Source: CAADGY01 sp900696665
GTDB lineage: Bacteria > Acidobacteriota > Terriglobia > Bryobacterales > Bryobacteraceae
Length of the DNA stretch: 22,625 nt
Direction: 5' to 3'
Assembly (NCBI GenBank): GCA_035063885.1
Contig: JAPSFM010000086.1
Coordinates: forward strand, 1 to 22,625
Positions 1 to 8,378 of the stretch are shown piece after piece. Numbering within the stretch: position 1 is the stretch's first letter; the number at the start of each line of letters is the position of its first letter. Under the pieces are notes generated by a model. It was given only the letters and a program-made list of their open reading frames with translations, was not told the DNA's origin and did no database searches. The translations under genes and the position numbers were made by a program.

Positions 1-164
1 CTGTGCTCATGCCGCCCGCCTTGCGCCGCAAACACGCCATCGATGAGTGATTCGTCCTCCAGAAGTCTGTCAGCTTCGATCATCCACGGCTCGTACAGCG
101 CTCGAACATCTTCCTCCACCATGCCTTCCCAGAGCGTTCGTTGAGCTTGTTTGCGTCGGGTCAT
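1..164 (-). CDS. Transposase, N-terminal part (runs off left edge)
   Basis: Reading from an ATG at 164 down to base 1 gives 54 open codons beginning MTRRKQAQRTLWEGMVEE, and the frame is still open at the window edge. From memory this opening, with LWEGMVEEDVRALYEPWM and then LLEDESLIDGVF, resembles the N-terminus of transposases filed as IS5-like or ISNCY. These usually run about 400-500 residues, so only a small part is visible. It would catalyse cut-and-paste movement of its insertion sequence. The catalytic DDE residues lie outside the window, so activity cannot be judged. It points away from rsmE, and the outer end of the element should lie between 165 and about 440. The family call rests on recognition of a short stretch. 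Confidence 0.65.
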   Translation of the reverse strand, partial: MTRRKQAQRTLWEGMVEEDVRALYEPWMIEADRLLEDESLIDGVFAAQGGRHEH

Positions 165-469
165 GCCCTATTGTGAAGGCGCTCCAGAACAGGATCAATA
201 GTAAATGTTCTGGCACCAAACATTTCCACTGACACTCGATTGGCGCGGGCCTGAACGCTCCATTTTGCGACGGAAAGCAGTTAGATGAATGCCCCGGCTT
301 ATCCTCAGTTCAGTCTGCAGGGATCGGTATTTGCCTCTGCGCTGCAATCTTCGAGCGCGCGATAGCCATGCTTTTACGTTCCGGGGGTAATGGACGGATC
401 GCGGCGGGCCGAGGGGAGCGGTTCCTTTGAATATCTAAGCGGTAAACTGTGCCAAATTTGATCGTAGGC
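165..469. other. Gene-free stretch between transposase and rsmE
   Basis: No convincing gene is visible here. The stretch must contain the end of the insertion sequence and the leader of rsmE. Its only clear structure is the inverted repeat at 203-225. Short open frames on both strands look like chance: no ribosome binding sites, and no recognisable protein sequence. No good sigma70 promoter for rsmE could be picked out. Confidence 0.5.
203..225. repeat. Inverted repeat upstream of transposase
   Basis: AAATGTT at 203-209 is matched by AACATTT at 219-225. Inside, TGG (211-213) can pair with CCA (216-218), leaving one bulged C at 210 and a two-base loop. It lies 38 bases upstream of the transposase start, so it may be a subterminal structure of the insertion sequence or an operator for the transposase. 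Neither role can be proved from one end of the element. Confidence 0.4.
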
Positions 470-1186
470 ATGGCTCGTAGACTATTTTTCGTGAATGAGG
501 TGCACTCGGGTCGCGCGGAGATCAACGGGGAGGACGCGAAGCACCTGACACGTGTGCTACGCGTCGAGCGGGGCCAGCAGTATGAAATATCGGACAACCA
601 TACTCTGTACCTGGCCGAAATTGAGATAGCGCGCAAGGAGCAGGTCGTGTTCCGGATTGTCGAACGGCTGGAATACCAGGCTCCCGCCCTGACGATCTCG
701 CTCTATCCCGCATTGATCCGGTTCGAGCGCTTCGAGTGGATTCTCGAGAAGGCCACCGAACTCGGGGTGGCGGCGATTACGCCGTTTGCGGCTGTGCGCT
801 CGGAGAAAGGCCTGGACCGCGCGTCCGCCAAGAGAATGGTACGGTGGCGCAGGATCATCCTCGAAAGCAGCCAGCAGTCGCGGCGGCCGGTGATGCCTGT
901 GCTCCACGAAACGGCGCCGTTCCAAATGGTGTTACGAGCCGGAACTCAGCGGAAGCTGCTGCTCGATGAAGCGCGGGAGGCGGCGCCTATCTGCTCCCCG
1001 CTGGCCGGGACTGAATCCATTGCGGTACTGGTGGGGCCGGAGGGCGGCTGGACGGATGCCGAGCGCGGCGGGGCCATCGCTTCCGGTTGGACGCCCGTCT
1101 CGCTGGGCTCGAACATCCTCCGCGCCGAGACGGCGGCAATTGCGGCACTGGCGGTTCTGTTTTGCGCATCGGACAGCCAGCGGTAA
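470..1186 (+). CDS. rsmE: 16S rRNA m3U1498 methyltransferase RsmE
   Basis: RsmE is a SPOUT-class enzyme that methylates N3 of U1498 in 16S rRNA using S-adenosylmethionine. From the ATG at 470 the protein is 238 residues, a usual length for the family. It begins MARRLFF, the family's typical start, so this codon is preferred over the in-frame GTG at 449. The N-terminal PUA-like part contains GEDAKHLTRVLRVERG. The C-terminal trefoil-knot SAM site shows VGPEGGW and then LGSNILRAETAA, both family signatures. Its frequent neighbour prmA is absent, and upstream there is instead a transposase. The Gfo/Idh gene begins 16 bases downstream. The function is confident; the exact start slightly less so because the ribosome binding site is weak. 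Confidence 0.93.
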   Translation: MARRLFFVNEVHSGRAEINGEDAKHLTRVLRVERGQQYEISDNHTLYLAEIEIARKEQVVFRIVERLEYQAPALTISLYPALIRFERFEWILEKATELGVAAITPFAAVRSEKGLDRASAKRMVRWRRIILESSQQSRRPVMPVLHETAPFQMVLRAGTQRKLLLDEAREAAPICSPLAGTESIAVLVGPEGGWTDAERGGAIASGWTPVSLGSNILRAETAAIAALAVLFCASDSQR

Positions 1187-1202
1187 GGCTACAATTCGAG
1201 AT

Positions 1203-2423
1203 ATGAACTTTTCGAGAAGGCAGTTTCTCGGCTCCGCCGGGGCCGCCGCGCTCTCCACCGCACGCAGTTATTCGCAAGTCGCCGGCGCGGGCGAGCGCTT
1301 ACGTATAGGAGTGATCGGTTGTGGAGGCATGGCGAACGGCCATATGCGCACGCTGATGAAGATGCGCGAATCCGACAACGTCGAAATCACCGCTGTCTGT
1401 GACATCTACGACAAACGGTTGGATGCCGCCGCGCAACTGACCGGTGCGAAGCCTGTAAAGGATTACCGCACGCTGCTACAGGCCAAGGACATTGATTATG
1501 TTCTGATTGCGACTCCCGAACACTGGCATTATCAGATGACGATGGATGCAGCGGATGCGGGCAAGCATATTTACTGCGAGAAGCCCATGACGCACACAGT
1601 CGAGGAAGCCCGGAAAGTTGTAGACAAGATCACCAGGACCGGGCTGAAGATGCAGGTGGGTGTGCAGGGCATGTCGGACGAGTCTTACGCAACGGCATAC
1701 GAATATGTAACTAAGGGCACACTTGGAAAGGTAGTGCTGGCGCAGATTGATTACTCCCGCAATTACAAAGGTGATTTCTGGGCCTATCCGATTGATGAGG
1801 GCGTGCGGCCCGGCGAGAATCTGAACTGGAATGCCTGGCTTGGTTCGGCTCCGAAGCACCCCTGGGATCCCGAGCGTTACTTTCGTTGGAGGCGCTACTG
1901 GGACTACTCGGGAGGGATCGCCTCCGACCTTTTTGTGCATCGGGTTACGCGCATCATCAAGGCCCTCGGGCTGAAGTTTCCCAGCATGGGTGTGGCGACC
2001 GGAGGTAAGTTTTGCTTTTCCAGCAGCGCCGCGGAGATTCCTGATACATTCAACAGTCTGCTCGATTACCCCGAGGGGCTGACTGTTCAGTTGATCTCCT
2101 CGATGGCCAATGATACTCCGGTGGATCACCTGTTGCGGGGACACAAGGCGACGCTTGAATTCACGCGCACCGGATTTCGTATTACGCCGCAGGCCCTATT
2201 TAAGGATGAAGCGCAGGAAGTTACCTACCAGAAGAAGGGCGCGGAGGATCTTACCCTGCACCATCGGAACCTTCAAGCCGCCATCCGTACCAACGCGCCG
2301 CTCAATTGTGACGTGAACCTGGGTTACTACGGCGTAGCCGCTTGTGAGATGTCGGTGCAGTCCTACCGGAAGCGCAAATACATGAAATGGGACGCCGGAA
2401 AAGAGCGTATTGTAGCCGCTTGA
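1203..2423 (+). CDS. Gfo/Idh/MocA family oxidoreductase, Tat-exported
   Basis: This 406-residue protein is a predicted NAD(P)-dependent sugar or polyol oxidoreductase; the substrate is unknown. The N-terminus carries a twin-arginine signal (NFSRRQFLGSAGAAALS, arginines at residues 5-6), so it should be exported folded with its cofactor bound. The Rossmann glycine motif GVIGCGGM lies at residues 36-43. The EKP motif, whose lysine is catalytic in the family, is at 126-128. A later GGIASDLFVH stretch fits the family's D-x3-H active-site pattern. The ATG at 1203 was chosen because the frame stays open far upstream inside rsmE but the Tat signal begins exactly here. Exported members of this family are common in Acidobacteriota and Planctomycetota. 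It sits 16 bases after rsmE and has no obvious functional link to it. Confidence 0.88.
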   Translation: MNFSRRQFLGSAGAAALSTARSYSQVAGAGERLRIGVIGCGGMANGHMRTLMKMRESDNVEITAVCDIYDKRLDAAAQLTGAKPVKDYRTLLQAKDIDYVLIATPEHWHYQMTMDAADAGKHIYCEKPMTHTVEEARKVVDKITRTGLKMQVGVQGMSDESYATAYEYVTKGTLGKVVLAQIDYSRNYKGDFWAYPIDEGVRPGENLNWNAWLGSAPKHPWDPERYFRWRRYWDYSGGIASDLFVHRVTRIIKALGLKFPSMGVATGGKFCFSSSAAEIPDTFNSLLDYPEGLTVQLISSMANDTPVDHLLRGHKATLEFTRTGFRITPQALFKDEAQEVTYQKKGAEDLTLHHRNLQAAIRTNAPLNCDVNLGYYGVAACEMSVQSYRKRKYMKWDAGKERIVAA

Positions 2424-2430
2424 TGTTCCA

Positions 2431-2448
2431 TCTGGCGGTGCCGCCGGA
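2431..2448 (+). terminator. Possible weak terminator hairpin after Gfo/Idh gene
   Basis: TCTGGCGG (2431-2438) pairs with CCGCCGGA (2441-2448), with one G-U pair and a very tight loop that probably opens to four bases or more. It starts eight bases after the Gfo/Idh stop. Only ATTTG follows rather than a full T-tract, so termination would be weak. Confidence 0.35.
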
Positions 2449-2450
2449 AT

Positions 2451-2480
2451 TTGACAGTAGTTTCGGCAGGTTCTTATGAT
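2451..2480 (+). promoter_or_regulatory. Sigma70-type promoter for the ABC/NAD-salvage operon
   Basis: A consensus -35 box TTGACA (2451-2456) is followed after 18 bases by TATGAT (2475-2480), one mismatch from the consensus -10. Transcription would start near 2487, leaving a leader of about 80 bases before the ATPase gene at 2569. It is the best promoter match I found in the window. Confidence 0.6.
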
Positions 2481-2568
2481 GTAGTTTCAATCTGCTGGGT
2501 CCGTGGTAATGGGCGCCATTGTGTACCCTTGTGTTGGATAGGATTCGTCTTCTCATTCCAGGATATTT

Positions 2569-3543
2569 ATGATTAAAGTGGAAGGGCTTTCGAAGCGATA
2601 CGCTCGTACGGTTGCCGTAGACCAGATCTCATTCGAGGTGAGTAAGGGCGAGATCGTCGGGTTTCTTGGGCCCAACGGCGCAGGAAAGACCACTACCATG
2701 CGTATACTGACATGCTTTCTCCCACCTACGGCGGGAGCAGCGAGCGTGGCTGGTTTCGACGTTCTTACGCAGCCGCTAGAGGTGAAGAAGCGCATCGGCT
2801 ACCTGCCGGAAACGCCTCCTCTCTATCCGGAAATGGAGGTGCGCGAGTATCTCTACTTCGTTGGACGGCTGAAGGGAATTCCGAAGAGCGATATCGCCAC
2901 GCGAGTGGATGAGGTGTCGGAACGCTGCGCCGTCACGGATGTTCGCACGAAACTGATCAGCAAGCTCTCAAAGGGGTATCGGCAGCGCGTGGGACTGGCT
3001 CAGGCCATCATTCACAATCCCGACGTTTTGATCCTGGACGAGCCGACGGCGGGTCTTGATCCCAAACAGATTCTCGAAACACGCCAGCTCATCAAGAGCC
3101 TGTCGGGGGCGCATACCATCATTCTCAGCACGCACATTCTGCCCGAGGTGGAGCAGACCTGCGAAAAGGTCATCATCATCAGCAAGGGCAAGGTGGTGGC
3201 AACCGATTCCGTTCACAACCTGACGAACCGCTTGCGGGGTTCGGAAGCCGTCGGGCTGGAAGTCGAACCGCCCCAGGGTTCGGCCGGCAGTGCGGAGATA
3301 CAGCAGCGTTTGGAGCAGGTGCCGGGCGTCAGCCGGGTTCTTTTGCGGGACAGCCGGGATGGCCGGTATACGTTTGAAGTGGAAAGCTTGCAGGGCAGGA
3401 CCGTCAGGGGAGACCTGGCGCGTTCGGTGGTTGAGGCGGGCTGGAACCTGAACGAACTCCGGCCGGTGGCTCTCAGCCTGGAAGAGATCTTCCTGCAATT
3501 GACGTCGTCCGATGAGACTCAATCGCCAGTGGGTGCCAAGTGA
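2569..3543 (+). CDS. ABC-2 transporter ATP-binding protein, GldA-like
   Basis: This is the ATPase subunit of an ABC-2 type transporter, 324 residues. All nucleotide-site motifs are intact: Walker A GPNGAGKT (34-41), signature LSKGYRQR (133-140), Walker B VLILDEPT (153-160) with catalytic Glu158, and the switch His189 in STHIL. The last 100 or so residues form an extra domain typical of GldA/CcmA-like ATPases. AGGA at 2560-2563 is the ribosome binding site. The gene overlaps the permease by four bases (GTGA), so the two are translationally coupled. In Bacteroidota the relatives GldA-GldF-GldG support gliding; in other phyla the substrate is unknown. No gliding role is claimed here. Confidence 0.9.
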   Translation: MIKVEGLSKRYARTVAVDQISFEVSKGEIVGFLGPNGAGKTTTMRILTCFLPPTAGAASVAGFDVLTQPLEVKKRIGYLPETPPLYPEMEVREYLYFVGRLKGIPKSDIATRVDEVSERCAVTDVRTKLISKLSKGYRQRVGLAQAIIHNPDVLILDEPTAGLDPKQILETRQLIKSLSGAHTIILSTHILPEVEQTCEKVIIISKGKVVATDSVHNLTNRLRGSEAVGLEVEPPQGSAGSAEIQQRLEQVPGVSRVLLRDSRDGRYTFEVESLQGRTVRGDLARSVVEAGWNLNELRPVALSLEEIFLQLTSSDETQSPVGAK

Positions 3544-4304
3544 AAAACATCTGGATCATTTGTAGAAAAGAGCTGAAGAGCTACTTCGCCTCGCCTATTG
3601 CCTACGGGTTGATGGCATTCTTCGCCGCGATCTCGGGTTACTTCTTTTACGTCATTACAGCCGTTTTCGTGCAGAGGGGCATTCAGTCCCAGATGATGGG
3701 ACAGAGCTTTCCCATGGATGTGAACGAGTGGGTTGTGCGCGGGTTTCTTTCCAACGTGAGCGTGATCGGGCTCTTTCTGATTCCGATGATCACCATGCGG
3801 CTGTTCGCTGAAGAGAAGAGAACCGGCACTATCGAGCTGCTGGTGACATCGCCGGTGAAAGACATCGAGGTGATTGCCGGCAAATGGCTGGCCGCGCTGA
3901 TTCTGTATGCAGGCATTTTGTTGATTTCGGCTCTGAACCTGGCCATCCTCTTCTTGTACGGCAAACCCGATTGGAAGCCGATTCTGGTCGGTTACCTGGG
4001 ACTGCTGCTGCTGGGCGGCGCTCTGCTCGCTATTGGAACCTTCATTTCCACCACTACGAAAAACCAGATCATCGCGGGCACCGCCACGTTTGCCGTTTGT
4101 TTGCTGTTGTGGGTGTTTGACTGGGTAAGCTACGAGACCACGACCTGGGCCAAGGTGATGTCGTATCTCTCGGTGGTGGCGCATTTCGAGCCATTTTCCA
4201 AGGGTGTTCTGGATAGCAAAGACATCATCTTCTATCTCTCGATGATTTTCTTGGGGCTGTTCCTGACAGCCCGCTCGCTCGAGTCGCTCCGGTGGAGGTC
4301 GTAA
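3540..4304 (+). CDS. ABC-2 transporter permease, GldF-like
   Basis: This is the membrane subunit paired with the preceding ATPase, 254 residues. About six hydrophobic segments can be seen: one near residues 18-40, then groups around 75-90, 118-142, 147-170, 176-198 and 225-245. The stretch FAEEKRTGTIELLVTSPV after the second membrane segment is characteristic of ABC-2 permeases of this type. Translation begins at a GTG (3540) overlapping the ATPase stop. The stop codon directly abuts the ATG of the next gene. GGAGG at 4294-4298, inside this gene, is the ribosome binding site for that gene. The transported substrate is unknown. Confidence 0.88.
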   Translation: MKNIWIICRKELKSYFASPIAYGLMAFFAAISGYFFYVITAVFVQRGIQSQMMGQSFPMDVNEWVVRGFLSNVSVIGLFLIPMITMRLFAEEKRTGTIELLVTSPVKDIEVIAGKWLAALILYAGILLISALNLAILFLYGKPDWKPILVGYLGLLLLGGALLAIGTFISTTTKNQIIAGTATFAVCLLLWVFDWVSYETTTWAKVMSYLSVVAHFEPFSKGVLDSKDIIFYLSMIFLGLFLTARSLESLRWRS

Positions 4305-5681
4305 ATGAAAACAGATTGGATCAAGACCAGGCAGACACGCTACACGGCATACGCAACACTGTACATCGTCATCATCATCGGAGTGCTGACGCTGGTCAAT
4401 TTTCTGGCCAACCGGCACAACAAGTCCTATGACTCGACGGCGAACAAGCGGTTCAGCCTTTCCGATCAGACGGAAAAGGTGGTGAAGAACCTGAAGCAGG
4501 ATGTCACCATCAGCTACTACGACGTATCGAGCCGGTTTGCGAGCGCGCAGGACCTGCTCGGGCGGTACGATAATCTCTCGCCGAAGCTGTCTGTGGAATA
4601 CGTCGACGTTCTGAAAAACCCCCAGAGAGCACGCGCGGAAGGTGTGCGCACAGAGGGGACTGTTTTCGTGAAAGCGGGGGACAAGAAGGAGGAGGCCCGC
4701 GGGCTGACTGAAGAAGAGATAACGGGTGCGCTCATCCGGGCGTTGAAAACAGGGACGCGCAGTGTCTGCTTTGTGCAGGGCAGCGGTGAGCACAGCATCA
4801 GTGAGACGAATCGCGACGGCTATTCGCAGTTCAAAGATGCGCTGGAGAAAAACAATTATCAGACCCGCACGATTTCGCTGCTCGAAAAGCCGGAAGTGCC
4901 ATCGGACTGCACGATCGTTGTGGTTGGCGGGCCTCGTTTCGATTACGTGGAGCCGGCGGTGAACGCGCTGCGTGCGTACGTCGAAGGCGGAGGATCGGCG
5001 CTGTTCATGATTGATCCGCCGCTCCGGATGGGCCGCGAAAACATCGCCGACAATCCGGGGCTTGTGAAACTGCTGGAGAGTTGGGGCGTCAAAGCGGAAA
5101 AGGACCTGGTGCTCGATACCAGCGGATTTGGGCAGATTTTCGGTCTCAGCGCGGCGGTGCCGCTGGTTGTCAATTACGAATCCCACGCGATCGTGCGTGA
5201 GATGAAGGAGGTGGCGACCGCGTTCCCACTGTCCCGGTCGCTCGACACAACGACCGCGGAGAAGACGTCGGTGGATAAGCTCTTCTCGACTTCGAACAAC
5301 AGCTTTGCCACAACCAATCTGAGTTCCGCGGAGATACGGCCCAATGAGTCGAAAGACAAGAAAGGTCCGCTGACGCTGGGCGTTGCCGGAACTTATGACA
5401 CAGGCAAAGAGAATCAGAAGGGGCGGTTCGTCGTCACAGGTTCATCTGGCTGGGTCACCAACGGATTTCTCCGGTTCAACGGGAACCGGGACCTGGTGTT
5501 GAACATGATCAACTGGCTCTCGGCCGACGAAGATTTGATCTCCATTCGTCCGAAGGAGCCCGAAGACCGGCGGTTGACGCTTACCGGCAGCCAGATGCGA
5601 GTGGTTTTTTATTCGAGTGTGGTATTCCTTCCGCTCCTTATTATCGCGGCCGGCCTGGGCGTCTGGTGGCGCAGGAGATAG
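4305..5681 (+). CDS. GldG-like ABC transporter auxiliary protein
   Basis: This 458-residue membrane-anchored protein matches the pattern of the ABC-type auxiliary family found beside GldF-like permeases. A transmembrane helix lies at about residues 15-35 and a second at about 433-454, ending WWRRR in the cytoplasm. The large middle part should therefore lie on the periplasmic side. That region contains a glutamine-amidotransferase-like fold pattern (CFVQGSGEHS, later VVVGGPRFDYVEPAVNALRA). The start follows the permease stop with no gap. Members are believed to assist the transporter, but their biochemical role is not known. The family call is confident from order and architecture; the specific role is not. 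Confidence 0.85.
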   Translation: MKTDWIKTRQTRYTAYATLYIVIIIGVLTLVNFLANRHNKSYDSTANKRFSLSDQTEKVVKNLKQDVTISYYDVSSRFASAQDLLGRYDNLSPKLSVEYVDVLKNPQRARAEGVRTEGTVFVKAGDKKEEARGLTEEEITGALIRALKTGTRSVCFVQGSGEHSISETNRDGYSQFKDALEKNNYQTRTISLLEKPEVPSDCTIVVVGGPRFDYVEPAVNALRAYVEGGGSALFMIDPPLRMGRENIADNPGLVKLLESWGVKAEKDLVLDTSGFGQIFGLSAAVPLVVNYESHAIVREMKEVATAFPLSRSLDTTTAEKTSVDKLFSTSNNSFATTNLSSAEIRPNESKDKKGPLTLGVAGTYDTGKENQKGRFVVTGSSGWVTNGFLRFNGNRDLVLNMINWLSADEDLISIRPKEPEDRRLTLTGSQMRVVFYSSVVFLPLLIIAAGLGVWWRRR

Positions 5682-5684
5682 CCG

Positions 5685-7022
5685 ATGGGTTCTCGTGGTT
5701 TATTGATTGGTGCGGTGGTGCTGGCGATTCTGGCCGGCGGAGTCTACTGGTCCAATAAAGTCGAAGAGAAGAAGGCTGCCCAACCGGCGGCGGACGCAGG
5801 TCCGAAGATTCTGGAAATTCCGGAAGAACAGATCCAGCAGGTTGAGATTAAGCGGAAGGATGGTGCGGACACCGTCATCCGGAAGACGGACGCGGGGAAA
5901 TGGGAAATCACTTCTCCGAAGCCGCTAGCCGCGGACGAGGACGCTGTCCGGTCTCTGCTTTCGACGGTATCGTCCCTGAGTTCGGACAAACTGGTGGAGG
6001 AGAAAGCTCCCGATCTGGGAACGTTCGGACTGGACGCGCCAACCATGAACATCGTGATCACAGAAAAGGGCGGTGAGAGGCGGACGGTTCTGGTTGGCGA
6101 CGATACGCCCACGGGAAGTGCGGCTTATGTGAAGTTGGAGAACGATCCAAGGATCTTCACCATTGCAAGCTGGAACAAGAGTTCTCTCGATAAAACAGCG
6201 GCCGATTTGCGGGACAAACGCCTGCTCCGGTTTGATCAGGATAAACTGTCGCGGATCGAATTGGTTCGCAAGGGACAGTCAGTCGAGTTCGGGAAGAACA
6301 ACAAGAACGAATGGACGATTATCAGGCCGAGTCCGATGCGGGCGGATGGCGGCGAAATCGAGGAACTGGTCCGGAAACTTCGCGATGCGAAAATGGACAC
6401 CTCTCTTTCGGCGGACGACGACAAAAAAGTGGTGGCCTCATTTGCGGGCGGCACGCAGGTGGCGGTAGTGCGGGTTACCGATGCCGCCGGGACGCAGCAG
6501 ATGGAGGTCCGCAAGAACAAAGAGGACTACTTCGCCAGGAGCAGCGTGCTGGAGGGCACGCACAAAATCAATGCGGATTTGGGTCAGGCTGTTGATAAGG
6601 ATCTTGAAGAGTTCCGTAACAAGAAGTTGTTCGATTTCGGCTGGAATGAGCCCTCGAAAGTGCAAGTAAAGGACGGCGGCAAGGCGATGGTGTTTGAGAA
6701 ATCGGGCGACAAATGGATGTCCGGAACGGCCGAGATCGATTCCACCAGCGTGCAGAACCTGATCGACAAAATCCGCGATCTATCGGCTGTAAAGTTTGTG
6801 CAGCAGGGCTTCACAACACCGGTGCTCGAAATAACGGTTACCTCGAACGAAGGCAAGCAAACCGAAACGGTTGAGATCTCCAAAGCGGGCGAAAACTATA
6901 TTGCGAAACGTGCGAACGAACCGACGTTGTACGAAATAGGGGCTGCGACGGTTGAGGAGCTTCGCAAGGCCGCAGGCGACGTCAAACCGGCGCAAGCGGC
7001 GAAGGATGAGAAAAAGAAGTAG
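5685..7022 (+). CDS. DUF4340 domain-containing membrane-anchored protein
   Basis: This is the fourth gene of the ABC cassette, 445 residues. A single N-terminal hydrophobic segment (about residues 4-22) is followed by VEEKKAAQ and a long soluble region, consistent with a periplasmic protein on a membrane anchor. The soluble part has repeated modules of the kind TVIRKTDAGKWEITSP and then SVEFGKNNKNEWTIIRPSP, the repeating pattern of DUF4340 proteins. Proteins of this family usually follow GldG-like genes, which the position supports. AGGAG at 5673-5677, in the end of the previous gene, sets the ATG at 5685. The C-terminus is lysine-rich. The function is unknown. Confidence 0.82.
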   Translation: MGSRGLLIGAVVLAILAGGVYWSNKVEEKKAAQPAADAGPKILEIPEEQIQQVEIKRKDGADTVIRKTDAGKWEITSPKPLAADEDAVRSLLSTVSSLSSDKLVEEKAPDLGTFGLDAPTMNIVITEKGGERRTVLVGDDTPTGSAAYVKLENDPRIFTIASWNKSSLDKTAADLRDKRLLRFDQDKLSRIELVRKGQSVEFGKNNKNEWTIIRPSPMRADGGEIEELVRKLRDAKMDTSLSADDDKKVVASFAGGTQVAVVRVTDAAGTQQMEVRKNKEDYFARSSVLEGTHKINADLGQAVDKDLEEFRNKKLFDFGWNEPSKVQVKDGGKAMVFEKSGDKWMSGTAEIDSTSVQNLIDKIRDLSAVKFVQQGFTTPVLEITVTSNEGKQTETVEISKAGENYIAKRANEPTLYEIGAATVEELRKAAGDVKPAQAAKDEKKK

Positions 7023-7031
7023 TGTAAGAGA

Positions 7032-8378
7032 ATGCACGGCCTTCTTACGGACCTGTATCAGCTCACGATGGCTGCCGGGTACTATCAGGCGGGGAAGGTT
7101 CATGAGAAGGCGACGTTCGAGCTCTTCGTGCGGAAACTGCCGCACAATCGCAATTTCCTGATTGCCGCGGGACTTGAGCAAGCGGTCGACTACCTGCTGA
7201 ATCTGCGGTTCACGGAAGAGGAAGTCGGCTATTTGCGCGGGCTGAGCCAGTTCGCGCAAGTCCCCAAGGGTTTTTTCGAGGCACTCCGCGCATTCCGGTT
7301 CACGGGTGACGTCTTCGCGGTGGCGGAAGGCACACCCATGTTCGCAGGTGAACCGCTGTTGACGGTTCGCGCGCCGCTGATGGAGGCGCAGATCCCGGAA
7401 ACGTACCTGCTGGCGACCATCGGGTTTCAAACCATGATCGCCACGAAAGCGGCTCGCATGACGGAGGCAGCCTATGGCCGCTCGGTGGTGGAGTTCGGAA
7501 CGCGGCGCGCACATTCGCCCGAAGCGGGTGTTCTGGCTGGCAGAGCAGCCTACGTGGGAGGCTGCGTTGGGACCAGCAACACTCTGGCCGGGTTCCGCTA
7601 CAACATCCCGGTATTTGGTACGGCGGCACATTCCTGGGTGCAGGCCTTCCCCGCTGAATTGGACGCTTTCCGGGAACTCCAAAAGCTTTTGGGCCCGGCT
7701 ACCGTTTACCTCATCGATACATACGATACGGTTGAAGGAGCGCGCCACGCTGCTCAACTGGGAGAGCCTGTATGGGGCGTCAGACTCGATAGCGGGAACA
7801 TGACGGAGCTGTCGCAGGCAGTCCGGCGGGTCTTGGACGACGCTGGTCTCAAGAACGGGAAGATCATGGTTACCGGTGATCTGAACGAGTACAAAATTCT
7901 CGAGTTGATGGCGGCCAAAGCTCCGATCGATTCGTTCGGGGTTGGGACCGAACTGGCCACGTCCGCGGACGCACCGAACCTCGGGGCAGTGTACAAGCTG
8001 GTGGAACTTGAATCCAATGGGCAAAAGCGGTACACGGCTAAATTCAGCGAAAACAAATTGACGATGCCCGGCGCCAAACAGGTGTTCCGGTTCGACGATC
8101 ATGACGAAATCGCCTGTTCCTGGGAGTGCCGGGGGTGTTCATCCACTGGCCCAGCCGCGCAGGCGCTGTTGCGGCCCGTGATTGTTGGAGGACGGCTGGT
8201 GGAGGCGCTTCCGCCAGCAACGGCTGCCCGGGAAAACGCCTGTGACTCCCTGAAAAAGCTGCCGGGCGTTTACAGGCGGCTCTTTGCAGCAGAAGAGCCG
8301 TACCCGGTGTGGTACACTCCGGCGTTGAATAGGCTCCTGGAACAGGTTCGCAAGGAGAGAGAAGGAGTGCCGGCATGA
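7032..8378 (+). CDS. pncB: Nicotinate phosphoribosyltransferase
   Basis: The enzyme converts nicotinate and PRPP, using ATP, to nicotinate mononucleotide, the committed step of NAD salvage in the cytoplasm. The 448-residue protein opens with LLTDLYQLTMAAGYY, a family signature. EFGTRRAHSPEAG follows at 154-166, and FGTAAHSW holds His200, the expected phosphorylated histidine. VWGVRLDSGNM (247-257) and VTGDLNEYKI (280-289) complete the substrate-binding barrel. The start lies nine bases after the DUF4340 stop, with AAGAG just upstream. It overlaps pncA by four bases, so product (nicotinate) supply and use are coupled. Near the C-terminus there are three closely spaced cysteines (362, 366, 369). 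Confidence 0.92.
   Translation: MHGLLTDLYQLTMAAGYYQAGKVHEKATFELFVRKLPHNRNFLIAAGLEQAVDYLLNLRFTEEEVGYLRGLSQFAQVPKGFFEALRAFRFTGDVFAVAEGTPMFAGEPLLTVRAPLMEAQIPETYLLATIGFQTMIATKAARMTEAAYGRSVVEFGTRRAHSPEAGVLAGRAAYVGGCVGTSNTLAGFRYNIPVFGTAAHSWVQAFPAELDAFRELQKLLGPATVYLIDTYDTVEGARHAAQLGEPVWGVRLDSGNMTELSQAVRRVLDDAGLKNGKIMVTGDLNEYKILELMAAKAPIDSFGVGTELATSADAPNLGAVYKLVELESNGQKRYTAKFSENKLTMPGAKQVFRFDDHDEIACSWECRGCSSTGPAAQALLRPVIVGGRLVEALPPATAARENACDSLKKLPGVYRRLFAAEEPYPVWYTPALNRLLEQVRKEREGVPA

Noticed and set aside
47..232. 61-codon plus-strand frame at the left end
   Set aside because: It is antisense to the transposase fragment and its translation resembles nothing known.
966..1202. N-terminal extension of the Gfo/Idh gene
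   Set aside because: The frame is open upstream but overlaps rsmE and would bury the Tat signal inside the protein.
3519..5186. 555-codon open frame on the minus strand
   Set aside because: It lies fully antisense to the GldF-like and GldG-like genes, whose motifs are clear. The translation is rich in His, Arg and Gln with no domain, a usual shadow of GC-rich coding sequence.
6780..8102. 440-codon open frame on the minus strand
   Set aside because: Antisense to the end of the DUF4340 gene and most of pncB. No recognisable protein features; pncB is certain.
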